This document shows, piece by piece, positions 9,699-17,431 of a DNA stretch of 28,375 nucleotides. A program made the position numbers and the translations under genes. Numbering within the stretch: position 1 is the stretch's first letter; every line of letters starts with the position of its first letter. This DNA comes from a virus: positions 1-28,375 of IMG/VR virus record IMGVR_UViG_3300008107_000287; one strand, given 5' to 3'. The notes under the pieces are model-generated. The model was not told where the DNA came from. It searched no databases and saw only the letters and a program-made list of their open reading frames with translations.

Positions 9699-10153
9699 TT
9701 AATTTTTTTGAACTTGGCAATCTTTACCGAGTTGTAATCCTGATCGAAACACTTAAGGTCCTCGTTCTTATCGAAGTACAACATAGCTGCTAAGTTGTAG
9801 AGCGTTTCGATGGGCGTACAATTGTTAATGGTGTCTTGCATGGTATAGAGTAATGCACCAAGTCTTGCTTTGTCTACAGGCTCGTTGTTAAGACAAGCTT
9901 TCATTTCCTCCAGGTACTTATTGGCAAGCTCTCTATCCATCGAAAGACTCATCTCCTGGCGTAAATGCAGATAGTGTATAAATCTTTCTTGTGGCATGTC
10001 TGAAAGAGAAACAAACTCATAGTACTGTACACCATCAAGTACAAGGCCCTCAACCGGGCGAATGAGCTTGCTGTTTATCTTATCAAGCTGCAATGGCTCA
10101 TAAGTTAAAGTGTATAACCAGGTAACAAGCTTTACAAAGGTTTTGCGTATCAT
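9542..10153 (-). CDS. Tail assembly chaperone (G-like, zero-frame product)
   Basis: A 203-residue, mostly helical, soluble protein directly upstream of the tape measure, where tail-assembly chaperones are found. Codons 155-158 read G-F-F-F over nine consecutive T residues. Zero-frame translation ends 46 codons after this run, at 9542. A -1 slip would replace the last 46 residues with the extension at 9402-9680. The upstream gene overlaps its start by 4 nt. The identification rests on position and the frameshift architecture, since the sequence itself has no motif I recognise. Confidence 0.75.
   Translation of the reverse strand: MIRKTFVKLVTWLYTLTYEPLQLDKINSKLIRPVEGLVLDGVQYYEFVSLSDMPQERFIHYLHLRQEMSLSMDRELANKYLEEMKACLNNEPVDKARLGALLYTMQDTINNCTPIETLYNLAAMLYFDKNEDLKCFDQDYNSVKIAKFKKIKDQGFFFDRLLRKGFKTTGEQSPDDMLKYLKQSAVKLKAYRQMLFEKTDTTT
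9681..9689 (-). promoter_or_regulatory. Probable programmed -1 ribosomal frameshift site
   Basis: Nine T in a row on the coding strand, with zero-frame codons GGT TTT TTT TTC, which includes the slippery heptamer T TTT TTT. The -1 frame opens only 9 nt before this run, and the downstream overlap in both frames is about 46 codons. A weak GGTT/AACC stem-loop lies about 20 nt downstream, around 9653-9664, and could act as a stimulator. The site is placed as expected for chaperone frameshifting. Confidence 0.7.
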
Positions 10154-10839
10154 TTTAAAACGCGTTTAAGTGATACATAAACCAAAATGATAAACCCAGA
10201 ACCAAGCACGAGCCATGCGGAAAAAAATTGAAATTGCTTCCACAATCTCTCACGCCAGTTCAATGCTTGATATGGGTCAGCCACCACTACATCTGGGCAT
10301 TGTCCTTGCACCTCTACAGGTACTTCTTTTTCTATTATAATTTGTTTGGGCTTTTTATCAACCCGGTAGTTTAAAATCCTGTTATACTTGTCTATCCAAA
10401 GTTTTAAAGAAAGCTCGCTGTTGATGTTGATATGAACTAGGCTATCTATTTTACCATAAAGCAGCGAATCAATGCTTACCGATCCTTGTAGAGAATCCGG
10501 CTCGATGTATACTGTATCGCGTAGCGTTACTGTATCGCGTAGCGTTATCGGTGTGCTCTGTGTGCCAAACTTGTCTTTGCATCGATTAAGTGTAACGCAA
10601 GAGCTTAATAACACACTTATGCATACTGCAGCTAAAAATATACTTGCTGTATTTTCGTTCTTTGGGTCTTTGGCACCTATAAGTCCGAGGCCTAACGTGT
10701 AGAGCGTTATTTCTTCAGCTCCAATGTCTTTTTGTTTAATGGTGGCATAGGTGGCCACACCTATAAGAATAACACCAAGTACAGTTGTAAGTGGCGATTT
10801 CTTTATGTTCTTCCAGTGGAAAAAGTCTTTAATTAGCAT
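10150..10839 (-). CDS. Membrane protein with lipobox-like site and C-terminal TM; lysis (holin/spanin) candidate
   Basis: A 229-residue protein made of clearly different parts. Residues 17-33 and about 44-56 are hydrophobic segments like a small holin. Residues 65-81 form a second signal-like segment ending ISVLLSSC, which resembles a lipobox with Cys81. Residues 82-195 are polar and probably periplasmic, with repeated TLRDTV and an EKEVPVEV stretch common in phage spanin-like proteins. Residues 205-223 are a transmembrane helix with a basic tail. It sits directly after the amidase gene (11-nt overlap), so a lysis role is likely. Whether it works as a holin, a spanin or both cannot be told from sequence. 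Confidence 0.6.
   Translation of the reverse strand: MLIKDFFHWKNIKKSPLTTVLGVILIGVATYATIKQKDIGAEEITLYTLGLGLIGAKDPKNENTASIFLAAVCISVLLSSCVTLNRCKDKFGTQSTPITLRDTVTLRDTVYIEPDSLQGSVSIDSLLYGKIDSLVHININSELSLKLWIDKYNRILNYRVDKKPKQIIIEKEVPVEVQGQCPDVVVADPYQALNWRERLWKQFQFFSAWLVLGSGFIILVYVSLKRVLK
10511..10546 (-). repeat. Perfect 18-nt tandem duplication in the lysis-candidate gene
   Basis: Two adjacent identical 18-nt units (10511-10528 and 10529-10546) encode TLRDTV twice in frame within the predicted periplasmic part of the membrane protein. Because the unit is six codons, copy number change would lengthen or shorten the protein without a frameshift. Confidence 0.9.
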
Positions 10840-11386
10840 AAATGTTTTGTTCAGGTATTCCTACTTTTCTTAACCAAGCTGGCACATCGAAGCTTGGGCA
10901 ATCTTTTTTATCAAACTGATTGTGACCACCGATTTTAATGTGTTGATAAAGCTTGATCATGTTCTTGCAGTACTGAAGTAAAGTTTGAGCTTGTGCTGCC
11001 GTGCGAGTGTCTTTTGGTTTTCCTTTAGAATCTGTACCTCCAGCGTATACAATGTGCCTGGCTTCACCATTGATACCGGCAACACCATTGGTTATTTCCC
11101 AAGGGTCTACGATGTTGTCATCGTTATACTTTACAAGGTTGGCGATGTTGCCACTCAAAAGGATAAGGTCAGAGTAGCCTACTTGCCTCCAACCTCTGCC
11201 ACGTTTGTTACGAACGGCTGCGGGCAAGGTATCATCCGAAGAGTAATCCTTGCCCATGTATCGTAGTTTGCCGTTTGGCTGTAGTTTTGGCCACGTGTGC
11301 CAATCACGAATTTCTTGTGGTGTTACAGGTCTGCCCTCAGGTGTTGCTGTGCAATGAATGATGAGCAGTTGAATGAGTTTAGCCAT
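10829..11386 (-). CDS. N-acetylmuramoyl-L-alanine amidase endolysin
   Basis: A 185-residue peptidoglycan amidase that cleaves the bond between N-acetylmuramic acid and L-alanine at the end of the lytic cycle. The amidase_2/T7-lysozyme-like fold is visible: IIHCTATP with zinc-ligand candidate His11, the GWRQVGYSDLI motif with Tyr71, and KIGGHNQFDKKDCPSFDVP with candidate ligands His155 and Cys163. There is no signal peptide, so it would need a holin; the next gene downstream is a membrane protein. It is the first gene after the terminator at 11406-11428. Confidence 0.92.
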   Translation of the reverse strand: MAKLIQLLIIHCTATPEGRPVTPQEIRDWHTWPKLQPNGKLRYMGKDYSSDDTLPAAVRNKRGRGWRQVGYSDLILLSGNIANLVKYNDDNIVDPWEITNGVAGINGEARHIVYAGGTDSKGKPKDTRTAAQAQTLLQYCKNMIKLYQHIKIGGHNQFDKKDCPSFDVPAWLRKVGIPEQNIYAN

Positions 11387-11405
11387 GTTGTAGTAGTGTT
11401 AAAAG

Positions 11406-11428
11406 AAAGGCTTCGGTGAGAAGCCTTT
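11406..11428 (-). terminator. Hairpin terminator between head genes and lysis/tail genes
   Basis: A perfect 9-bp inverted repeat (AAAGGCTTC / GAAGCCTTT) with a 5-nt loop lies in the only larger gap of the minus-strand operon. On the minus strand it is followed by CTTTTAAC, a short T tract. It would separate expression of the capsid genes upstream from the amidase and tail genes, or attenuate read-through. Confidence 0.75.
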
Positions 11429-11447
11429 ACTTGTAATTGATTGAACT

Positions 11448-11672
11448 TTATTCTGCTGCTTCGAAAGTCAAATAGTATTCTTTCTTTGGTTCAAAGAATT
11501 GACTTGCAGGAACATCACCATCAATGTTGATGCTTAACTGTCCTGAAGGTGTAGCTTTTGCAAAATCCGCATTTTCACCTTGGTTAGCTGCTACTGCAGA
11601 AAAATTAGCGGTCTTATTCCATCCAAAGTCTTGTACCGATGTACATCTAAATTTCGCTCTAACTGTTTTCAT
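11448..11672 (-). CDS. Small phage protein of unknown function
   Basis: A 74-residue beta-rich protein containing KFRCTSVQDF near the N-terminus and a C-terminal EYYLTFEAAE. Proteins like it occur in Bacteroidetes phages near structural genes, but I know of no assigned role. It overlaps the upstream gene by 14 nt and is followed by a terminator. It may be a small structural or stabilising protein. Confidence 0.7.
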   Translation of the reverse strand: MKTVRAKFRCTSVQDFGWNKTANFSAVAANQGENADFAKATPSGQLSINIDGDVPASQFFEPKKEYYLTFEAAE

Positions 11673-11958
11673 CTTTTTTTGCTTTAGATTTTTTGGAGTC
11701 TTTCTTCGCTTCAGCTTCAGCTAAGGCTTTTGCTTCCAGTTCAGCCTTTTGCTCATCGGTCAACTCAGCCGGAGCTTCATCTTCTTCTTGCTGATCCTTT
11801 TTGAATTCAATCAATTCTGATTGAGTTTTTTCATCAAGTCTTGCCTTCTGCTCTTCATTGTAGAAGGTGCCGTTTTCAAGGGCATACACCTTGTCCAGGT
11901 GCGAGGTAGCAAACACGCCCTGGGCGAGTTCTGCTAGTTGTTTTTTGTTGTATTTCAT
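11659..11958 (-). CDS. Small acidic/Lys-rich phage protein
   Basis: A 99-residue protein. The first 45 residues are helical (YNKKQLAELAQGVFATS), and the remainder is a low-complexity tail of E, A and K repeats ending KKSKAKKDENS. The tail is predicted to be disordered or a charged helix. It overlaps its neighbours on both sides, so it belongs to the head-gene operon. A connector or head-completion role is possible from position, but no family is recognised. Confidence 0.7.
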   Translation of the reverse strand: MKYNKKQLAELAQGVFATSHLDKVYALENGTFYNEEQKARLDEKTQSELIEFKKDQQEEDEAPAELTDEQKAELEAKALAEAEAKKDSKKSKAKKDENS

Positions 11959-12206
11959 AGTGGTAATTTCCGTTCGATCTTATCGATGCGATCCTCTAGA
12001 GATTTTAATTGAACTGAGAGATGATTGAAACCAGTCTTGCCTTTCTCCTCGTTACGCACGAGGTCATTCATGATCTTAACCACATCGTTTCTTAGCCCTT
12101 TGAAATCTTTGTGCATCTCACGTAAGAAATATCCGATGATGCCTAGTAGCCCTCCGAATAACAGGAATACCAGGCTTATCACCGAAATAACTAATTCGTA
12201 GTTCAT
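11955..12206 (-). CDS. Membrane-anchored coiled-coil protein (XhlA/holin-accessory-like)
   Basis: An 83-residue protein with one N-terminal transmembrane helix (residues about 7-28, FLLFGGLLGIIGYF) and a cytoplasmic-type coiled coil (residues 30-80) ending LEDRIDKIERKLPL. The shape resembles XhlA/hemolysin-type phage proteins that assist lysis, though XhlA normally has its membrane segment at the C-terminus. It sits within the head operon with 4-nt overlaps on both sides. The assignment is topological only. Confidence 0.6.
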   Translation of the reverse strand: MNYELVISVISLVFLLFGGLLGIIGYFLREMHKDFKGLRNDVVKIMNDLVRNEEKGKTGFNHLSVQLKSLEDRIDKIERKLPL

Positions 12207-12781
12207 GAGAATTGAGCTCTGAGTGCTGCTTTGGTAAAACCTGTTACAACAGGAGCTCCGAGTACATAAGGAAGATCTTTAGCGGTCCAGTTAGCTGTAC
12301 CTTCGAAATGTCTTGTGCCTCCAAGTTCCTCAGTTGACACTGGCGACATGACAATGTCCATCGGTATAACTTCCTTGCTTCTGTCAAGGGCACCCCAGAT
12401 ACTTAAGTCTTCGAAAACAAACAACATTGAGTAATCTTTGCTGTTGTTTACTTTGTTCCAAAACGCAAGATTCGCGTCTACACCGTAGTGCTTGATAGGA
12501 ACGGCAAAGGTGTTCGATGAATGCTTTTCGCGCTGAAAGCCCATGCCAGGCTTCTTATTAGAAGTTGCAGCTGGCCAGTTTCCTGCAAGGCCCACAACCG
12601 GAATAATGTTCTTAGCAACTATGGCAGCACTAATGGTAGTGTTGTCGATCAGCGTTTCAAGGTCGAAACCTTTTTTTACAAGGTAGCCCCCGACAATTCG
12701 GGAGCCTTCCTCTAGGCAGTCAGCCTCCGGAACAAAAGCTCCGATAGGCTCTGCACATGGATCATATACTGTGATAGCCAT
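12203..12781 (-). CDS. Putative structural protein downstream of major capsid gene
   Basis: A 192-residue protein starting AITVYDPCAEPIGAF, with central FAVPIKHYGVDANLAFWN and C-terminal DLPYVLGAPVVTGF. Similar proteins follow the capsid gene in Bacteroidetes phages of this type. The lack of membrane segments and the beta-rich character suit a virion protein such as a tail-tube or head protein. It lies 12 nt after the capsid gene. The exact function is not established. Confidence 0.6.
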   Translation of the reverse strand: MAITVYDPCAEPIGAFVPEADCLEEGSRIVGGYLVKKGFDLETLIDNTTISAAIVAKNIIPVVGLAGNWPAATSNKKPGMGFQREKHSSNTFAVPIKHYGVDANLAFWNKVNNSKDYSMLFVFEDLSIWGALDRSKEVIPMDIVMSPVSTEELGGTRHFEGTANWTAKDLPYVLGAPVVTGFTKAALRAQFS

Positions 12782-12793
12782 GCTCTGGTACTG

Positions 12794-13891
12794 TTAAGGT
12801 TCCTGAACAATAGCTACAACACCTTCCTGGTTCTTGCGCTCCAAGCGTCCGCCAAAGCGAATCAATGCGTTGTATATATCACCTTGGAAATGCACATCGT
12901 CTTTACCTTCAAAGAACTTAGGAGTTCCTAAAGCGTAGTGCACATACTGCCAGTCGATAAGCAAGGCAACGTCATTATCTGTTGCCACACCTGCTAAGGT
13001 GTAATCTCTTTTCACAGGAGTACCGGAGTTGTCGTAACGACCTGTTACGTTGGTCCTGATGATATCAAAACCATGAAGAGCAACAAGGTCACCGTTTTTC
13101 CATACTGCACCTACACTATCCATAGTGTCTTTATTGATCACAGTAGGATCAGCCTTTAACTGATTGTATAACTCCTCGCTTAAGATGATCGAGCGATTAC
13201 CGCTTTCTCTTCGTGTGTCAAGGTTAAGGATTGTTTTACCGGTGGCGATATCAACAGCAAGTAATCTTTTTCTGTTGCCTGTAGAACCAGATAAGTGCGA
13301 TGCTACAGTTGTACCTGTAGTGCGTCTTATAACACGTGCAAGTGATGGATACCATCTGTCTAAGATGTCTTTCGCAGAATCTTCAGATAACTGGTTCACG
13401 TGATCCATGTACACGCTTGATATCTTGTCGTAAGACAACTCAACTTTATCCGCATCCGGAATGTGTGTAGACTCAGTTGATAACTCATCAATGGGATAAG
13501 TAATGTCATCATCATTACGTCTTACAACCGGTATAGGAAAGTTCTCGCGGTTTTTAGATGTTTTGGGTCTTGCTCCTGCCTGCGGAATGTGTACAACAGC
13601 GTTGTTTAAAACGAAAGCTGATCTGTCTTTAGCTCGCTTAATCCATTCGTAGGTTTTATACAGGTTTTCGGCAATGAAGTTTTCCCACACTTCTTTTTGC
13701 ACAGCCATGTGAAGGGCAACGCTTGTGCTTACCTGGTTAGATAAGGCTACAATCAATCGAAGTCCGGAAAGAACGATAAAGGTGCATACTGATGCAACTA
13801 TTGCATCAACACCATATACAACGGCAGATACCGCTCCGATAAGGAGCGATACTAGCACGTTGAAAAGAAGATTTAAAAATTTGGTTTTCAC
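12794..13891 (-). CDS. Major capsid protein with unusual hydrophobic N-terminal arm
   Basis: A 365-residue protein. From about residue 53 it has the Bacteroidetes-phage capsid pattern: STSVALHMAVQKEVWENFI, then NNAVVHIPQAGARP, RRNDDDITYPIDEL and VELSYDKISSVYMDHVNQL, with HK97-like fold expected. The first 50 residues are different: two hydrophobic stretches (LLFNVLVSLLIGAVSAVVYG and AIVASVCTFIVLSGLRLIVA) that would be predicted as membrane helices. This arm may act like the HK97 delta domain and be removed by the protease encoded upstream. An internal start at Met61 is possible but would cut into the conserved region. Confidence 0.85.
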   Translation of the reverse strand: MKTKFLNLLFNVLVSLLIGAVSAVVYGVDAIVASVCTFIVLSGLRLIVALSNQVSTSVALHMAVQKEVWENFIAENLYKTYEWIKRAKDRSAFVLNNAVVHIPQAGARPKTSKNRENFPIPVVRRNDDDITYPIDELSTESTHIPDADKVELSYDKISSVYMDHVNQLSEDSAKDILDRWYPSLARVIRRTTGTTVASHLSGSTGNRKRLLAVDIATGKTILNLDTRRESGNRSIILSEELYNQLKADPTVINKDTMDSVGAVWKNGDLVALHGFDIIRTNVTGRYDNSGTPVKRDYTLAGVATDNDVALLIDWQYVHYALGTPKFFEGKDDVHFQGDIYNALIRFGGRLERKNQEGVVAIVQEP

Positions 13892-13921
13892 GTTTAAAAA
13901 ATGGTTTAAGGTTGATACTTC

Positions 13922-14263
13922 TTAAGGGATACTGATCCAAGCGTTATCAGCTACGAATCTTGCGCCTGTCCAGGTAAGCTTGATTCGGCTAGTGTTGTTA
14001 ATCACACCTGTAAGGTTAGGAGCCTTAATGGTGTTGCCTGCTGATCCAAACGATACGTTACGTGCTGTTGCACCGTTATCGATGTTCACAACAACTTCAC
14101 TACCGGGTAGCAAGTCTTTTGATGCACGTAGGCTCAGTGTCATGTTCTGTATAACGGGCATGTTTAACTCCGTTTTGGTATCAACTATATCTACCAATGG
14201 AGTAGCACTATCAACTACACTTATAAGTGTGTATGGGCTAAATGGGAATCTTATACCGTCCAT
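13922..14263 (-). CDS. Candidate capsid decoration or small head protein
   Basis: A 113-residue beta-rich protein with a Pro-rich N-terminus (GIRFPFSPYTLISVVD) and a C-terminal strand pattern ending ARFVADNAWISIP. It lies between the protease/scaffold and capsid genes, the usual place for the decoration protein (gpD-like) in lambdoid-type head operons. The C-terminal strands resemble fibre or jelly-roll ends. The role is inferred from location. Confidence 0.55.
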   Translation of the reverse strand: MDGIRFPFSPYTLISVVDSATPLVDIVDTKTELNMPVIQNMTLSLRASKDLLPGSEVVVNIDNGATARNVSFGSAGNTIKAPNLTGVINNTSRIKLTWTGARFVADNAWISIP

Positions 14264-14275
14264 GTTTACTCGGGG

Positions 14276-15307
14276 TTATTTGGGTTCAACGTTGTACTTA
14301 GCCTTGTGCATTTTCTTAAAATGCTCAGGGTTGCTCACTTTGATTTGAGCAAGCTTACCTGCTTTGTGAAGCTTATCGTACTCTTCAATAAGCTTTGCAG
14401 TTTCATCCACTTCTTCAGTTACTGATAACTGAGTAGATACAGGTGTGTAACCTGTCATAGAATCTAAAACAACTTTTGTTGCTTCATAATCTGCTTTGGC
14501 CAGTTTCAGAAACTGGTCCTTTTGCGCTGCAGTAATTTTCTGCGCTGCCAGTGCACTGTCAACAAGAATTACAGCGCGATCAGTGATAGCTTTTGCCTCT
14601 GCATTGGCAAGCTGTGTGTTTAGATCATTGATCTTGTTGTCTTTAGTAGACAACTCAGTTCTCAACGTAGCAAGTGTTTGTGCTTGCTCACGGTGTTTGG
14701 CTAGTACCGATTCTACGGCAGCTAATACTTCTGTTTCGCTGGCCGATGCAGCCAAGGCAACAAAACCTGAAGCAGATAGCTTCGCAATGATTTCTTTCAT
14801 TGGTTCTTTTGGTTTATAGTTTGAAAAAATTTGACTTACATCGCCCTTACCTTCAGATAGCGTTACATAGTTGCCTTTGTAGCCAAGCTTTACTGCGTTG
14901 GCATTTACAGGAATGTCTGCAATGGAGATTTCTTTCAGCTTGCTTTTGGTAATGGTTGGTAGCACCTGTCCTGGTAACATGTAGGCAGGATCTTCGCTGA
15001 TCTCAATAATGTCAAAGCCAATTGAAGTAGCACTTAAAATACCTTTCTCAACTTTTCTTTTAACATCCATGGCGAAAGAATCACCATCATCGAATTCAGG
15101 ATCAACAAGCATGGCATTGCCTTGCTTTCTTAGCTTGGTCCATTTACCAATCGGTAACATTGGATTACCATTTGCTTGTGAACCCAAGCGCAAGTGGTCA
15201 TAGAGCATGACAGGGTTCTTCTCAAAGTCAGAAGTATCAATGCCTTCTGTTAAAACCCGAAAGCCATAACTGTTTACTGAGTCATCTGATGCAACAAATG
15301 TTGGCAT
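14276..15307 (-). CDS. Prohead protease fused to scaffold-like coiled coil
   Basis: A 343-residue protein from the ATG at 15307, counting that Met as 1. Residues 1-145 match HK97-type prohead proteases: PTFVASDD, NSYGFRVLTEGID, MLYDH with His38 as candidate catalytic His, LSATSIGF with candidate Ser, and LKEISIADIPVN. Residues about 170-270 are a helical, coiled-coil region consistent with an internal scaffold. The protease would cut scaffold and capsid arms during maturation. The frame also has an upstream GTG at 15331, but the family normally begins MPTF..., so ATG 15307 is preferred. Confidence 0.88.
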   Translation of the reverse strand: MPTFVASDDSVNSYGFRVLTEGIDTSDFEKNPVMLYDHLRLGSQANGNPMLPIGKWTKLRKQGNAMLVDPEFDDGDSFAMDVKRKVEKGILSATSIGFDIIEISEDPAYMLPGQVLPTITKSKLKEISIADIPVNANAVKLGYKGNYVTLSEGKGDVSQIFSNYKPKEPMKEIIAKLSASGFVALAASASETEVLAAVESVLAKHREQAQTLATLRTELSTKDNKINDLNTQLANAEAKAITDRAVILVDSALAAQKITAAQKDQFLKLAKADYEATKVVLDSMTGYTPVSTQLSVTEEVDETAKLIEEYDKLHKAGKLAQIKVSNPEHFKKMHKAKYNVEPK

Positions 15308-15472
15308 GTGCGATTTTTTGTTTGAAAGCACAAATCAATGTTGCTTATGTGGCTCTAAAAAATGGCACTTATTGATTTGATATGAATTGAATACACCACC
15401 AAAACATTGTTTCTAAAACACAAAAGCTCTGTTTTTTCAACCCCCCTCTTTCAATGACTTTTGCTCAACTGT
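15308..15472. promoter_or_regulatory. Divergent intergenic region, probable late promoters
   Basis: 165 nt between the minus-strand protease gene and the plus-strand terminase gene. It is A/T-rich with a short C6 run at 15441-15446 and a small imperfect palindrome around AAACATTGTTT. Because two long operons diverge here, promoters for both are expected inside. I do not see a good match to the Bacteroidetes TAnnTTTG element on either strand, so a phage-encoded activator or polymerase change may be needed. Confidence 0.45.
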
Positions 15473-15931
15473 ATGGCAAATCATAAAAAAGATAAAGAGC
15501 AAGAAGCACACGCGCTATTCATGGAGACAAACATGACCTGCGAACAAATTGCAGAGCGTATTGGAGTGAATGTTAAAACAGTTTACTCGTGGTCTAAAAA
15601 AGATGAGTGGAAAGTGCAACGCGCTGCCAACCAGATTACGCGCAAGCAACTGATTGTTGGTTATCTTATGCAACTGCAAAAGCTTAATGAAGCTATTAAG
15701 CTAAGAACTGATGCAGCCTATCCTACAAGCAAAGAGACTGATCAGATTGTTAAAATCACAAAAGCAATCAAATCCTTAGAAAAGGACCTTACACTATCTG
15801 ATTACATCACTTCATCAGAAGAGATTATGTCTTTCGGCATGCGTGTAGATGCCAATGCCACTAAAGGTTTCATTCCTGTTATCAAAGAGTTTATACAATT
15901 AAAAGCGCGCGAGCTCGCAAAGGTTAAATGA
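15473..15931 (+). CDS. Small terminase-like protein with N-terminal HTH
   Basis: A 152-residue protein starting at ATG 15473 (MANHKKDKEQEA). Residues about 18-45 form a helix-turn-helix (MTCEQIAERIGVNVKTVYSW) of the type used by small terminases to bind DNA. The C-terminal part is helical and suited to oligomerisation. It overlaps the large terminase by 4 nt. A TTG codon 12 nt upstream is in frame but adds only four residues and is less likely. Its job would be to recognise phage DNA and load the large subunit. Confidence 0.8.
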   Translation: MANHKKDKEQEAHALFMETNMTCEQIAERIGVNVKTVYSWSKKDEWKVQRAANQITRKQLIVGYLMQLQKLNEAIKLRTDAAYPTSKETDQIVKITKAIKSLEKDLTLSDYITSSEEIMSFGMRVDANATKGFIPVIKEFIQLKARELAKVK

Positions 15932-17430
15932 GAATACACAAACAAGAGCTGGTAAACTGGGAAAAGTTTTGCAGGGATCTTGCAAAAGAAACACCTGTTA
16001 ACTCTGCTGAAACCTCAGCTCAGAAAAGTGCGCGTATTACTGAACTTGAAAAAGACTGGCGCAAGTGGTTGGCATACTACTTCCCACATTACTGTGCTAA
16101 ACCTTTTGCTCCTTGGCAAAAAAGATATGCCAAAGCCTTGCTTACTCCAGGTAAGAACTTTGTAAGCCGTATGGTTTTTCGTGGTGGTAGTAAAACAACT
16201 ACTACGCAGATGCTAGTTACCATGCTTATTGCAACTGGTAAAAAAAGAAACCTGTTGTGGGTATCTAAGAACCAGGATGCAGCCATTGAGATGATCCGTG
16301 TTATAAGGTTGCAGTTTGAAGCTAATCAGCGTTTGATCAACGACTATGGCGATCAGAAAAACTTAGGTGCATGGACCGATGAAAAGTTTGTGACGCGTAG
16401 TGGTGCTTCTATTCGCGCAATTGGTAAAGGTCAATCTCCACGTGGTGCTAAAGAAGAAGAGTCGCGCCCGGACTGCATCATCTGCGATGACTGCGATGAT
16501 GATGAAGAGGTAAGAAACAAGTCGCGCCTGGATAACACCTACGAGTGGGTAATGGGTGCACTGTTTGGATGCTTTTCAGTAAATGGTGCAAATCTATTTA
16601 TAGCACTTGGTAACAAGATTGCTCCGGATTGTCTTATTGAAAGATTGTCACAAATAGCCGATGATCACGAACAAATAAACCTTTTAAATGAGCAAGGCCA
16701 GCCAACATGCTCAGACTGGTATACATTAGAGCAGTGCCTCTACATGATGAATAAGATGGGCACACGCCTGGCGCAGCGTGAGTATCAAAACAATCCTGTT
16801 ACTGAAGGGAAGGTCTTTAATAAAGACTGGTTGCAAGATAAGCCGATGCCAAACCTGAAAGGCTACTCTGTTATTTTATCCTATCTCGATCCATCGTTCA
16901 AATCAAAAAAGAATGCCGATCATAAGGCATTAGTGTTGCTCGGATTAAAGGGCGGTGAAATCCATGTAATAAAAGTGTGGTGTAATAAAGCTACCGTACA
17001 TGAAATGGTAATGTGGCATTACGAGCTTGATGCATATCTAAAAAGGCATCAAGTAGCTGCCGAAATGTATATGGAAGAAGTATTTCTGCAGGATCTGCTT
17101 TATGACGACTTCAACGAAGCTGCAAAAGAGAAAGGTTTTCCTATTCCTATAAAAGGAGATACCAGAAAGAAGCCAGACAAAGATGCCAGGATAGAGGCAA
17201 CCAGTGGCCACTTTGAAAGAGGTAGCGTGTATTTCAATGAGCTGGAAGCAAGCAACCACCACATGATAAGGCTAAAAGAGCAGTTCCTTCTTTTCGAGCC
17301 CGGCAGCAATGGCATAAAGAAAGATGGTCCTGATGCTTTTGAAGGTGCTTTGTTCAAGGCAAAAGAAAAAATTCAAACAGGTGTGCCAGCAAAGGCAGGC
17401 CAAAGAGTTCGAAGTAAAAACATGTATTAA
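15928..17430 (+). CDS. terL: Terminase large subunit
   Basis: A 500-residue DNA-packaging motor. The ATPase domain shows a Walker A-like FRGGSKTTTTQ at residues 84-94 and a Walker B region CIICDDCDDDEE at 183-194. The C-terminal nuclease domain begins near YLDPSFKSKKNADHK (Asp321), with further acidic candidates near Glu383-Glu384 and GPDAFEGAL (Asp469). Length and architecture fit Mu gp28-like or related terminases. It overlaps the small terminase gene (ATGA) and is followed by gp36-like and portal genes. Confidence 0.92.
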   Translation: MRIHKQELVNWEKFCRDLAKETPVNSAETSAQKSARITELEKDWRKWLAYYFPHYCAKPFAPWQKRYAKALLTPGKNFVSRMVFRGGSKTTTTQMLVTMLIATGKKRNLLWVSKNQDAAIEMIRVIRLQFEANQRLINDYGDQKNLGAWTDEKFVTRSGASIRAIGKGQSPRGAKEEESRPDCIICDDCDDDEEVRNKSRLDNTYEWVMGALFGCFSVNGANLFIALGNKIAPDCLIERLSQIADDHEQINLLNEQGQPTCSDWYTLEQCLYMMNKMGTRLAQREYQNNPVTEGKVFNKDWLQDKPMPNLKGYSVILSYLDPSFKSKKNADHKALVLLGLKGGEIHVIKVWCNKATVHEMVMWHYELDAYLKRHQVAAEMYMEEVFLQDLLYDDFNEAAKEKGFPIPIKGDTRKKPDKDARIEATSGHFERGSVYFNELEASNHHMIRLKEQFLLFEPGSNGIKKDGPDAFEGALFKAKEKIQTGVPAKAGQRVRSKNMY

Positions 17431-17431
17431 T

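Noticed and set aside
15308-15331. GTG start adding eight residues to the prohead protease
   Set aside because: Members of the family begin close to the MPTF sequence; the ATG at 15307 fits better.
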